A stretch of 64,000 nt of DNA from Diplolepis rosae (Eukaryota; Arthropoda; Insecta; Hymenoptera; Diplolepididae), in contig JAPYXD010000754.1 in the NCBI GenBank assembly GCA_030998225.1, positions 4,278,001 through 4,342,000 of the forward strand, read 5' to 3'. The notes below the pieces were generated by a model, which did no database searches, had not been told where the DNA came from, and saw only the letters and a program-made list of their open reading frames with translations. Position numbers and translations under genes: made by a program. Of the stretch, positions 34,386 through 43,345 are shown piece by piece; position 1 is the stretch's first letter; each line of letters opens with the position of its first letter.

Positions 34386-34667
34386 ATGGAACAAATTCAT
34401 CGCAAACGCATAGATGATCTCATTGAAATAGTTCCCTGTTTTATCGACATGGTAGCTCTCTGGCCATACTTAATTCAAACTGGAATTTTTAAGAAAGACG
34501 ACTGCAATATCCCCACATGGAACAGAAATCTAAACAATCCAGAAATAATAAAAGACATTTTTTCAACAATCAAAACAAGAGGACCGGACGCATACAAAAA
34601 TTTAATTCTCAGTTTACGGCTATCAAATCACATTGTCATAGCCGACATGTTGGATATAATGAACTAG
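34386..34667 (+). CDS. CARD-like small protein
   Basis: It has 93 residues, all one domain. The pattern fits a caspase-recruitment domain of the Apaf-1/caspase-9 type: a first helix with IDDLIEIV, then WPYLIQTGIFKKDD, then IIKDIFSTIKTRGPDAYKN and a last helix with LRLSNHIVIADMLD. The combination of a terminal-helix TRGPxAY motif and a closing LSN...ADML helix is characteristic. The length equals a free-standing CARD, so it could be a decoy that binds Dark- or Dronc-like apoptosis proteins by CARD-CARD contact. That role is inference. The gene lies six bases after the acceptor ATTATTCCAG and its 3' end overlaps the ORF of the next gene in another frame. Confidence 0.68.
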   Translation: MEQIHRKRIDDLIEIVPCFIDMVALWPYLIQTGIFKKDDCNIPTWNRNLNNPEIIKDIFSTIKTRGPDAYKNLILSLRLSNHIVIADMLDIMN

Positions 34668-34786
34668 GAACGCAAAATACAAAAAGTAAATCAATAACTT
34701 CAAAAATATACATATTTAATGATAAAACATTTTCCTATTCTTATATTACAAAGCAAGCTGCTAATTGGAACCTCCTTTTTCCAGAG

Positions 34787-36817
34787 ATGGGATTACGAGG
34801 CTTCCTTTTGGCACTGCTCACTTGCAACTTCAACTATATAACAACAGTCTACGCCATCATAGGATTCGATTGCGGTTCAAATCAATCAAATATTACGACA
34901 TTATCTTTACTAGAGGTAGGAGAATGTGATCTACCTCGATCTCAAGTACATGTTGAAAGAACTTATATACAACTTTTACAATTAACTGGATTTTCAAATA
35001 CAAAAGTAATACAATGCAAAATAGAAATTCGACGCGCCATCTCTCATTGTGGTATGCATTCTCACAGTTCCATAGTAGCAAATGGCCACAGTGAATATAT
35101 ACATGATGTTACACGAGATCAATGTAATCAAATGCACACAATAGGAACATTTTTAGTAACCCCTTCTCTTCAGATATCAAAGTTAAAAGTAAATGAAACT
35201 TCATTTCATAGCGTTACTTTAGCAGGTTCTGTAACACCTAATGGAGACTGTACTGGTACAGAATTTTCTGACCCATACGGAACATGGAATAATGTCGTAG
35301 TCCAAGCAATATTCAAAATAACTTTACAAGAACATTACGCGACTATTCATTTAAATTCAAATAAAATTCAATTAGGATCTGGAATAATATGCACACTTTC
35401 AGACACATTCTGTACTGACGTAGAATATGGACAAACATTCTGGGATACATTACCTAATGACGTATGTAATTTTAACAAATATGAAATTATTTATGAAGGA
35501 CCAGCAAATAAGACCTATGACAACACGACAGACAATTCTGAAACCTTTTATTCTTTAACGACTGAGGATATAACTTTCGTACTAGCTGAAAAAACAAGAA
35601 AACCAGTTTGCAGTTACGTTTTAATACAAACCGAACATCCAAAATTATTAATTTTTGAAACCAGACCTGGGAATTCATTTTTAGAAAATAAACATTTAGA
35701 AGTTCAAAATATGGACATTTTCACATACGTCAATTCTAAATTTATATATGTAGAACGACACATACGCACTGAAGTAAATAGACTTTATCACGATGTTCTT
35801 ACTCAACGATGCATACTTGAACAGCAAGTTTTTAGAAATACATTAACCTTAGCAACCCAATCACCAGACGAATTTGCATATCATTTAATGAAAGGCCCAG
35901 GATATATGTCAGTAATTGCAGGAGAAGTAGTACATATCGTAAAATGTATACCGGTTGAAGTAAAATATCGCAAAACTGAAGAATGTTATCTACAACTACC
36001 AATATTTAGAGGAAATCAATCCTTTTTCCTTTCTCCACGAACTCATATATTAACAAAATCAGGTATCCAAACAAATTGCAATTCTTTCCTTCCACCAATG
36101 TACCTTTTTGGAGAAACCTGGTACAAATTACTTCCAAATCCTGTCGAATCCATAGCACCAACTATAGTTAAACCTCTCACAAAAGCAACCTGGAAATACA
36201 CAAATCCTTCATCCTTAGCAACAAGTGGCATTTATTCTCAATCTGATCTTGATAAACTGCGAGATCATATTATGTTTCCAGCAGAAAAACCAATGATTCT
36301 AAATTCTTTAGCTAGAGAAATAACAGGACATCCAACTATTAATCAAGGAATATCATTAACGAATTTATTTAATGAAGATGTAATTGATAAAATTGCTGAA
36401 TCCGCATGGGGTAGATTTTGGACAATTTTTACAAGTTTTGGAACTACTAGTGCAGGCCTAATTGGATTAATAATAATAATTAGAGGGATTAAATTGATAG
36501 CTGATACCATTATTCATGGATATGCGCTACACAGATTATTTGGATGGTCTCTCCATCTACTAGGCGCCTTCTGGGATTCGGTCACTAACCTCTTATTACA
36601 CTTAGGTACCCATCGACCTTCTGGACCTCCTGCTGAGAGTCATCAAGAACTGCTAACAGCTTCAGCGCCACAAAGCTCGAAAGAGGCACCTAAAAGTCCA
36701 TCGTATTACGCAAACACTACTTCAGGTAAAGATCACAATAATACAAACACAACTCTTTATCCTCACTCTGAATTAAAAGAAGAACTTAGTAGAACCCACT
36801 ACTCTATCCAAATCTAA
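34787..36817 (+). CDS. Envelope glycoprotein 1, mononega/chuvirus-type
   Basis: It has 676 residues from ATG 34787. The frame is open further upstream to 34517, but I choose 34787 because it begins a signal peptide (MGLRGFLLALLTCNF) two bases after the acceptor CTTTTTCCAG. The ectodomain is long and Cys-rich with several N-glycosylation sequons (NQSNITT, NETS, NKTYDNTT), an early FDCG motif and CGMHSHSS. A membrane segment lies near residues 553-575 (AGLIGLIIIIRGIKLIADTI), followed by a cytoplasmic tail of about 100 residues. The early Cys pattern and CGMHSHSS recall chuvirus (Jingchuvirales) glycoproteins, which are known to have been captured by insect LTR elements. It is unlike the F-type protein encoded further on. 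Confidence 0.75.
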   Translation: MGLRGFLLALLTCNFNYITTVYAIIGFDCGSNQSNITTLSLLEVGECDLPRSQVHVERTYIQLLQLTGFSNTKVIQCKIEIRRAISHCGMHSHSSIVANGHSEYIHDVTRDQCNQMHTIGTFLVTPSLQISKLKVNETSFHSVTLAGSVTPNGDCTGTEFSDPYGTWNNVVVQAIFKITLQEHYATIHLNSNKIQLGSGIICTLSDTFCTDVEYGQTFWDTLPNDVCNFNKYEIIYEGPANKTYDNTTDNSETFYSLTTEDITFVLAEKTRKPVCSYVLIQTEHPKLLIFETRPGNSFLENKHLEVQNMDIFTYVNSKFIYVERHIRTEVNRLYHDVLTQRCILEQQVFRNTLTLATQSPDEFAYHLMKGPGYMSVIAGEVVHIVKCIPVEVKYRKTEECYLQLPIFRGNQSFFLSPRTHILTKSGIQTNCNSFLPPMYLFGETWYKLLPNPVESIAPTIVKPLTKATWKYTNPSSLATSGIYSQSDLDKLRDHIMFPAEKPMILNSLAREITGHPTINQGISLTNLFNEDVIDKIAESAWGRFWTIFTSFGTTSAGLIGLIIIIRGIKLIADTIIHGYALHRLFGWSLHLLGAFWDSVTNLLLHLGTHRPSGPPAESHQELLTASAPQSSKEAPKSPSYYANTTSGKDHNNTNTTLYPHSELKEELSRTHYSIQI

Positions 36818-36827
36818 CATCTTCAGA

Positions 36828-37565
36828 ATGTCGCATGTTCCTTTTACAACCTTACTAAACAAAATTATTCAACAAAGAGGAGATCCACCCCTGATTTATG
36901 AGATACTCATTGAACAAACCAATAATAATGAATGTCTATTTCACGTTAATTTACAATATAAAAATTTTATAATAATGAATAGTGGCAAAGATAAAGAAAA
37001 TGTAAAGCAAAAGGTAGCACAAAATTTATATAATGCCTTAATTAATGAATCAAAGGAAACAAATCAAAACGTCCAACCAAACTCTATTAGTAAAAATTGC
37101 AAAAAATTAAACGAAATTTGCACTGAAAATAAATTTGAGTATCCAAAATATACAGTATTACGAATAAAAACCTCATCAAAAGACTCAACATACATAGCAA
37201 TTTGTTTCATTAATAACATTAAACAAATAGGAATAGCAAACTCAATAAAAACAGCTAAGGATTTTGCTGCCATAAAAGTTATTAATTCTCTTTCGCATAA
37301 AGACGAGAAATGTGAACTACGTTTGATAAACTCACTAGAACATTTGCATGTAACAATTCAAGAATCATCTATAAACGATCCAAAACCTTCAACGAGTAGC
37401 CAAATAACAAAACCTATTACTTCAAATAACAATCGTGATAAAAATACAAATTCATATAGAATGAAAACAAATAATAATCATACTGCATCATCTTTCTCTA
37501 CGAAAAGCTTTAAAAAATGTTTTAAATGCGGATATAGACCTCCCAACCAGTACAATAAATTCTAA
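36828..37565 (+). CDS. Protein with two dsRNA-binding domains
   Basis: It has 245 residues. Domain 1 (about residues 1-67) has LLNKIIQQRGDPPLIYEI, a beta strand with F/V residues, then KENVKQKVAQNLYNALI in the place of the KKxAKxxAA helix. Domain 2 (about 100-155) has YPKYTVLRIK, IAICFINNIKQIGIANS and KTAKDFAAIKVINSL. The C-terminal region is polar and ends with a single CFKCGYRPPN, which looks like half of a zinc knuckle. Tandem dsRBDs suggest binding to long or short dsRNA; suppression of RNA silencing is the natural hypothesis. It starts one base after the acceptor CATCTTCAG (ending 36826), 10 bases after the glycoprotein stop. Confidence 0.75.
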   Translation: MSHVPFTTLLNKIIQQRGDPPLIYEILIEQTNNNECLFHVNLQYKNFIIMNSGKDKENVKQKVAQNLYNALINESKETNQNVQPNSISKNCKKLNEICTENKFEYPKYTVLRIKTSSKDSTYIAICFINNIKQIGIANSIKTAKDFAAIKVINSLSHKDEKCELRLINSLEHLHVTIQESSINDPKPSTSSQITKPITSNNNRDKNTNSYRMKTNNNHTASSFSTKSFKKCFKCGYRPPNQYNKF

Positions 37566-37602
37566 TATAAACATTCCATACCGATTCAGGGAATCAACTG
37601 CA

Positions 37603-38259
37603 ATGGAGCATTACTACGACGAGCCTACACACGTACCAAGTTACCCAAAAAAGAAATACAGAACAGACTCCATGGGATTTTTAAATCATGTAGAAATTTT
37701 AAGAAACTTCACGATAAAATATGGACTGCCGTTACCGCAATATACAGTCTATCCTGATCCGAATTCGAAAACAAACTCATTTTTTCTCGCACAAATTAAT
37801 ATAAATGAACATTTCGTTATACAAGCCGGCCCTACTAGTGAATTAGCAGAAAATAGAGCAGCTTTAAAATTATTATTGCTACTAATAAGATCATACGATC
37901 TCTGCGACGAAAAATTTTATAATAATGATGATAAAAAAAGGCAAAAAACCAAAAATCAAAGTATTCAAACCGATCCAAGACCAAAATTAATACCTTGGGA
38001 AAATTCCTGTAGATTTTGTAACACTCAAATGCATGCTACAAAAGAGTGCCGTAGACGAAATATTTTTAAGGTAGACAAATCAACCCAATTCCCCCTCCAG
38101 TTCCACCAAGAAACTCCTCAACATTTAGTAGACTTTTTTCCCCTTTTCTCCAAAAAACTTCTAGACCTAAATCAAACCATATGTAAACATCCTATTTTAT
38201 CCAATATTAATCCTACTTTTCTTTTTCAGCCTTCCGAGAAGCCTAATGAATTTCCTTAA
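37603..38259 (+). CDS. dsRNA-binding domain plus zinc-knuckle protein
   Basis: It has 218 residues. The dsRBD (about residues 25-95) has FTIKYGLPLPQYTVYPD, FFLAQININEHFVIQAG and the final helix TSELAENRAALKLLLLLI. A CX2CX4HX4C knuckle (CRFCNTQMHATKEC) sits near residues 136-149, as in retroviral nucleocapsids. The last 60 residues are Pro/Phe-rich. The start lies 13 bases after the acceptor ACCGATTCAG (ending 37589). The 3' end overlaps the next gene by 14 bases. Confidence 0.75.
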   Translation: MEHYYDEPTHVPSYPKKKYRTDSMGFLNHVEILRNFTIKYGLPLPQYTVYPDPNSKTNSFFLAQININEHFVIQAGPTSELAENRAALKLLLLLIRSYDLCDEKFYNNDDKKRQKTKNQSIQTDPRPKLIPWENSCRFCNTQMHATKECRRRNIFKVDKSTQFPLQFHQETPQHLVDFFPLFSKKLLDLNQTICKHPILSNINPTFLFQPSEKPNEFP

Positions 38260-40027
38260 TCAACTAGCATCCAGAGTGTATTTAATTTTAATTCCACTCC
38301 TTTTCTCCAAAGCAGAAAAATACTTCATAGACTCACAATTTTCTCATTCTTCAGGGATTTATTTTGAACCAATTTCAAAAGTTCGTCTTTTTTCTGAAAA
38401 ATATCATTTTATATCTTATATCGATATCTTTCAGCCAGACGTACTTAAATACAAAATAATAGATTTCTCACATAAATTATATGAATATTGCATACTCTCA
38501 AATATTGCCAATAATTGTAATTTATACGATCATCAGACACAACTTGATTTTATAGAACAACGCATCAACTATTTTCTTGAAGAAATATCATTTATATCTA
38601 GACAAGCTCGTAATATCACGAATATTTCTAACACTAATGATCCATTCTTGCAACAGATACAAAAAGTACTTTTAGAATTAAGAATGAGAAATGAAACCTC
38701 CCTTTACTGGCCCAAAGAAAATTTATTTCTACTTCCTAATCCATTTTTCCAAAAAGTTGCAAATCTTTCTTCAAAACTTGACAACATTATGACCTACAAA
38801 AAATGGCATAATTCTCAAAAAGATCCAAATATTCACCTATATCGAATATTAGCAGCAAATTGGCTTAAAGACCTGCATGAAATTTCTCAATCTTTTCTTT
38901 TACTCCTTGACCAACTTACAGAAGCTATTACTCATGCCGCAACTAATTTATGGCACCCTATGCTACTTCCTGATACCTTCTTAGACTTCAAATCCAACAA
39001 AAAAGACCCACACCTTTCAACATCCCTTTTTTCTATGGTCCTTCCATTTTCTAAAATACAATACTTCTTATTCGATAAGTACTTGATTTTTATTATGACT
39101 ATACCAATCCCATCTGCTGAAGAATTTCAATTATTTAAACCACATCCAATTCCAATACATCTCGATTTTAATACTGACGTAATTTCCTCTATTTACATAA
39201 AACCTCAAAATTCTTATCTCGCTATTTCTTCAAATAACCAATCATATTTTATAACAAATGAAAATTTCCTTAATGCATGTTATCAAAATGGATTCCAAAC
39301 ATTTTGTCACCCACCAAGATCTATATCTAACATCGATAACAATCCTATTTGTGAAACATCAATGTTTCTAAATTCAGAACCATACAAGTGTAAAATATTC
39401 ATCAGTTTTAGTGAATATCCCTTTCTAACACCATTGCAATTTCATCATGGATGGCTATACTCAACAATTTTCCCCCGACAAATTTTCTTATCATGTCGAA
39501 AAAACTCTAAGACCTTAATCACACTCCAAGGAATAGGAATTTTGCAAACAAAATCAGGTTGCAATCTAGATTCATCAACTCCATATTACCATCTTCAAAA
39601 CCATTTGAATATAATGGATAATTCAATTCCAGTCAGCAAATCAACTACTTCCCTTGCTATAATTTCACCATTTTTATATAATATTTCCATTCAAGAGCCT
39701 CACTTACTAAAAAAGGTATTACTTCTTCTTCAGCAAAAAGAAGACATGCCATTATCAATCTTCGAAAACCATGTCTTTATCCTTACAAAATATGCAAACA
39801 TTCAAAAAATCATTCCATCAATTTTTATTTCTAGTGCACATAAATTAACATTAGCACTAATCTTTATCACTTTACTTATGATTACAATTTTAGGATTATT
39901 ACTATTGAAAATTCAAAAAATATCTAAAAAAATAAACAAAACGCCAACACGTATAGAACTTATACAAAAAACTCCTTTAAGCTCAGTGACAAAACCTTTA
40001 CTGACCGACTTAACGTTTAACTTTTGA
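38246..40027 (+). CDS. env: Envelope protein 2, baculovirus-F/errantivirus type
   Basis: It has 593 residues. The signal peptide is MNFLNQLASRVYLILIPLLF. Early features are GIYFEPISKVRLF and a block of spaced Cys residues, then RQAR (residues 119-122), a minimal RxxR furin-type site, although no hydrophobic fusion peptide follows it directly. The family signature is clear in WHPMLLPDTFLDF (about 237) and IPIPSAEEFQLFKPHPIPI (about 287-305). A membrane anchor near 532-556 (LTLALIFITLLMITILGLL) is followed by a tail of about 37 residues. This is the envelope type normally found in gypsy-like errantiviruses. It sits 16 bases after one of the best acceptors in the element (TACTTTTCTTTTTCAG, ending 38229). 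Confidence 0.8.
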   Translation: MNFLNQLASRVYLILIPLLFSKAEKYFIDSQFSHSSGIYFEPISKVRLFSEKYHFISYIDIFQPDVLKYKIIDFSHKLYEYCILSNIANNCNLYDHQTQLDFIEQRINYFLEEISFISRQARNITNISNTNDPFLQQIQKVLLELRMRNETSLYWPKENLFLLPNPFFQKVANLSSKLDNIMTYKKWHNSQKDPNIHLYRILAANWLKDLHEISQSFLLLLDQLTEAITHAATNLWHPMLLPDTFLDFKSNKKDPHLSTSLFSMVLPFSKIQYFLFDKYLIFIMTIPIPSAEEFQLFKPHPIPIHLDFNTDVISSIYIKPQNSYLAISSNNQSYFITNENFLNACYQNGFQTFCHPPRSISNIDNNPICETSMFLNSEPYKCKIFISFSEYPFLTPLQFHHGWLYSTIFPRQIFLSCRKNSKTLITLQGIGILQTKSGCNLDSSTPYYHLQNHLNIMDNSIPVSKSTTSLAIISPFLYNISIQEPHLLKKVLLLLQQKEDMPLSIFENHVFILTKYANIQKIIPSIFISSAHKLTLALIFITLLMITILGLLLLKIQKISKKINKTPTRIELIQKTPLSSVTKPLLTDLTFNF

Positions 40028-40364
40028 CCTTTCCTTTATTCCATCTTTCACCCTTTTCTTTAATAGACTTAAAGTCAATTCACAAAATTTTCAGATACAG
40101 GTACATTCCGTCCTTACCTTTCTCAAAACCACGTGCATGAACGTCCTATACCGTCAGAAGGACAGTTTTTGTACCCACGTCTTTAATGTTTCTTACTAAA
40201 GGAAAAACAAACTGTAATATAAAAGTTGTTTTTCTGACGGAAAGTAAAATACCTTTAGCAAAATCTTTTACCTTGCATGATTAGAAAATATATTCAAAAA
40301 AGTTATTTTTCAATCTCCTTATCAGACCTTAATAAAATAAATCTATTCTAACAATTTGTAGAAA
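40028..40364 (+). other. Intergenic gap with splice acceptor
   Basis: No gene. AACAATTTGTAG (ending 40361) is the acceptor candidate for the next gene. Short inverted bits around CCGTCAGAAGGACAG and TTTCTGACGG (40150-40245) could form a weak stem. Confidence 0.45.
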
Positions 40365-40772
40365 ATGATACCAACTCCAAGTGAACCTATTGTTAACCAT
40401 CTTGGACCAGTAGACGGTGTATGTCCGCAAGACTATCCGATAGCATACGCGCACTTATTACAGAGCTATTGCTTCGAATTAGAACCTTCAACATTGTTTT
40501 TATATTATAATCACCAAACCACAAAAAGATATTGCCAATTCTGTTTCGAGAAATTAGATGAGGAAACTCAAAATAACTGTGAATTTTTTACATCATGGCA
40601 TTCCATTTGTAAATTGGAATGCATATATATGAATTGTTACGGTTGTCAAGAACTATTAATTACTCCGCGAAAAAGAGCAGCTGATTGTAGAGAATGTATC
40701 GAACAATATTTAAATTATAAATTCGAAATTAGTCAAGGAAACGAAGTTCTAGTAGAAAATACCCCTGCATGA
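40365..40772 (+). CDS. CxxC-rich small protein 1
   Basis: It has 135 residues. Three CxxC pairs at residues 57-60 (CQFC), 91-94 (CYGC) and 108-111 (CREC), with further Cys at 20, 36, 72, 82 and 86, suggest one or two zinc sites. The gap between pairs two and three is 13 residues, as in the protein at 40911, so the two are paralogues. No known family recognised; the layout faintly recalls small viral zinc regulators. The start is three bases after the acceptor ending 40361. Confidence 0.65.
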   Translation: MIPTPSEPIVNHLGPVDGVCPQDYPIAYAHLLQSYCFELEPSTLFLYYNHQTTKRYCQFCFEKLDEETQNNCEFFTSWHSICKLECIYMNCYGCQELLITPRKRAADCRECIEQYLNYKFEISQGNEVLVENTPA

Positions 40773-40910
40773 TTATACGTATCTACCTTCCACGCATGTA
40801 ATCACGCATGAAAAATTTTGTTAAATTTAATAAAATCCTTAATACTAAAAAATTTTAAATTTTGCAAATATTTCAAATTCCTTAAATATTGTAAATTTCC
40901 CCAACAGAAA

Positions 40911-41342
40911 ATGCTGCCCCAAGAAATCGAAACAATCGAAGCAGAAGAAGTTCGAGCAAGCGAGCAGGATGTTCAGCCGTATTTTGAAAATCAATTATGG
41001 TCAGAATACTGCTGCACAACCCTGGTCGAGAATTTTTACATGAATGTTCTCGAAAAAAAACTTGTTTGCGAAGATTGTTGGATGACAGAACTCAGCTTTT
41101 TCGAAACCGAAGTAACATTACCCGTCCGAATAGACCACATAGTTACTAAAGACTTATATTGTACGTTAAAACTATCTAGCCTCGACTGCTCCATTTGCAA
41201 TACACAAATTTTTTACATGCGGCAAAGAGCAGATTTATGTGTAACTTGTGCCGAACGTGTAATTCATTTATACCAACAAGAAGCACTGTATAACGACGTC
41301 GATTCCGAAGCATCGACTATTATTTATAACAACGACGAATAA
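40911..41342 (+). CDS. CxxC-rich small protein 2 (paralogue)
   Basis: It has 143 residues from ATG 40911. The frame is open back to 40818, but the acceptor TTTCCCCAACAG (ending 40907) points to 40911. CxxC pairs lie at 53-56 (CEDC), 93-96 (CSIC) and 110-113 (CVTC). The last two pairs have the same 13-residue spacing as in protein 1, and RKRAADC there matches RQRADLC here. The N-terminus is acidic (IETIEAEEVRASEQD), as is the end. Function unknown. Confidence 0.65.
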   Translation: MLPQEIETIEAEEVRASEQDVQPYFENQLWSEYCCTTLVENFYMNVLEKKLVCEDCWMTELSFFETEVTLPVRIDHIVTKDLYCTLKLSSLDCSICNTQIFYMRQRADLCVTCAERVIHLYQQEALYNDVDSEASTIIYNNDE

Positions 41343-41705
41343 AAATAATAAATCAAAACATATTTTTTATTATTCTTTCTTCTAAATATAAACAATATCT
41401 ATTACTAACTTTTGTTAAAAAATTTTCGCTTTTAATTTTTTATTCGTTGTTTAAAATCATATTTCATATACACCACTACTTCTTCCTTAACCACCATAAT
41501 GTAACAACAAACCTTAATAAATTAAAATGTTCTTAAAAACAGACCACTGTTTTCTCTGCATGAAATATCTCTTTGAGTTAGGAAACGCGAAAAGTGAATA
41601 TATCAACAAACACAAAATTATTACAAAAAAAAAACTAACTAACTTTAGAATTTCAATAAATTCAATCATCAACTCAAATAGGTAATTCTTTTGCAGATAA
41701 AAACA
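41343..41705 (+). other. Intergenic gap with splice acceptor
   Basis: AT-rich, no gene seen. TAATTCTTTTGCAG (ending 41696) is a strong acceptor candidate for the last gene. Confidence 0.5.
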
Positions 41706-42154
41706 ATGGCCTTGCAGACAAGAGACCTATCGAAAGGCACTGCTGTACAAGTTTTAAACGAGATAAGCATTGAGTATGATTTCTCCGAACCCTCATATAC
41801 TGTAAAATCGCTTGGAAAACACCAAGAACTGCCACCGTTCCAAGCGACTTGCGAAATTTTTAAAAATAAAATAACTTTTTCTTGTATTGGGGAACCAGCC
41901 CCTCAAAAAAGTCTGCAAAGCAAAATGCAGCATCTAAACTCTTGGAAATGCTTTCCACAAGATATGTATTTTTAGAAGAAATGAAAGAAAAAAGCTTAAT
42001 CCCAGAAACGAGAATTTTCAAAATAAATGATGAAATCAGTAAAGAAACCTTGCCAAAATGGACCAACTCTTGTGAAAGGTGTTTTCAAAGAGGGCATTTA
42101 GCTCATAACTGCCGCAACCCTTTACGTAATAGAAAATATAAAAATAATTCTTAA
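41706..42154 (+). CDS. Third dsRBD plus zinc-knuckle protein, frameshifted in this copy
   Basis: The start ATG 41706 lies nine bases after its acceptor. The first frame encodes the front of a dsRBD (AVQVLNEISIEYDFSEPSYT, then FQATCEIF). The rest of the domain is in the -1 frame from about 41888 (SPSKKSAKQNAASKLLEML), followed by a polar stretch and a CCHC knuckle CERCFQRGHLAHNC near 42074-42115. The SKKxAKxxAA helix is the closest to consensus of all the dsRBDs here. The break near 41888 may be a mutation, an assembly error or a short unrecognised intron. Without the shift only 90 residues would be made, lacking the RNA-contacting helix. Confidence 0.7.
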
Positions 42155-42570
42155 AAATCTACATTATGAAATTACGTTTTATATTACAGTTTTATATATT
42201 ATTATTTTATATTAAATGATATTTATAATTTACGAATATGAAATAAAAATTATTGATGTATTTAGTTATATAAGAAAAAATCATATGTAACCTTATGTTA
42301 AGTTCATACTATTTCAAAAAAAAACTATGTAATTATTTATAACAAAAAAATTATAATATTTAGATAATATAAATTTTTATGACATCAAAAAAAAAATCGA
42401 TATTGGAATCAAATAGTCAAATGCAAAAAATACAAATTGTAAAAGAGACGCCGAAATGAATGTTGGTTATTACGTCAGAAATAGAAATTTAATGTATCTT
42501 CAAAAACATTAACGAATGTATTCTTCTTCCGAAGATTCGATCGCGGATGCTTCACCCCCGCGCTCGAACT
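42155..42570 (+). other. 3' untranslated region
   Basis: AT-rich, with a GC-richer end (42530-42570). No gene seen. It leads into the polypurine tract. Confidence 0.6.
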
Positions 42571-42583
42571 AGGGGGGGGGAGG
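42571..42583 (+). promoter_or_regulatory. Polypurine tract
   Basis: AGGGGGGGGGAGG directly touches the 3' LTR. It would be the primer for plus-strand DNA synthesis. Confidence 0.9.
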
Positions 42584-43345
42584 TGTCACGTCCCGCGACG
42601 CATTAGAATGTACTATAGGCATAGGCTAGGTCTAGAGAGAAATCTGGGGAAATTACTAAAAGAGAGAGAAAACCACCTATTGAAAAGAGAGGTATAACTA
42701 CGTCACACGCAGCGGGAGACTGCGCAACGCGTGACGTCACCAAAAAATATAATATAAAAAGGACACGCCGCCAAGGGAAAACTAGTCTTGTGAGCAAAAT
42801 TAAGTGCGGGAAATTTCTAAAATCTTAAAAGGATTCACAGCGTGAGATACGTGTTTAGTTCAGTTTTCCGAAGAAACGTGTCGTAAATTCTCTGATTGTA
42901 CTTTCAATCTTTGAAAGGATCTTAGAGTCAGTGTAGAGTGAAATAACTATTCTTGTCCTCCTCACACCAGTGGGATATTTGTTTCTGTCTTCCTCACACC
43001 AGTGGGATACCTATTGCTGTCTTCGTCGCACCAGTGGATGAATCTTTCTCTCTCCCTCACACCTGTGAGGATCATTCATAAAAAAGGGACTATTCACAAC
43101 TCAACAAAGGTACCGAAAATTCTCTCTATTCTTTACCTATTCCCTGTGCCATTGTTTGAATCATTGTAAAATTTTAACCTTGTTTATATCAGTGTTAATT
43201 TAAATAAATTCAATTTGTATTACTTTACTAATCATTGTGTACTTTTCATTGACTTATCCTCATCCCTAAGAGAGGATCATTCGATCCTAACTTAAAACGA
43301 GGAATCTTCGATCAAAGTAAGTATTTACGTACTTGTGACGTAACA
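42584..43345 (+). repeat. 3' LTR
   Basis: It is 762 bases and near-identical to the 5' LTR (differences at 43039 and 43201). AATAAA is at 43203-43208. It is followed directly by the GTGT target duplication. Confidence 0.97.

Larger units (their letters stand above)
25740..43345 (+). mobile_element. Complex Ty3/gypsy-class endogenous retrovirus-like element, 17.6 kb
   Basis: A complete insertion: two 762-bp LTRs starting TGTCACG and ending GTAACA, and a 4-bp target duplication GTGT at 25736-25739 and 43346-43349. A tRNA-Gly primer site follows the 5' LTR and a G-rich polypurine tract precedes the 3' LTR. Gene order is gag, protease, RT/RNase H, Glu-rich segment, integrase, CARD-like, glycoprotein 1, two dsRBD proteins, F-like envelope, two CxxC proteins, third dsRBD protein. 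The RT and integrase motifs are of Ty3/gypsy (Metaviridae, errantivirus-like) type. Most such elements are 5-9 kb; the extra length is largely accessory genes. The LTRs differ at 2 of 762 sites, so the insertion is young. Confidence 0.97.

Noticed and set aside
25740..43345. BEL/Pao assignment of the LTR element, suggested by tRNA-Gly primer and chuvirus-like glycoprotein
   Set aside because: RT, RNase H and integrase motifs are clearly Ty3/gypsy-type (YLDD, FGLKTAPATFQRLMD, GPY module).
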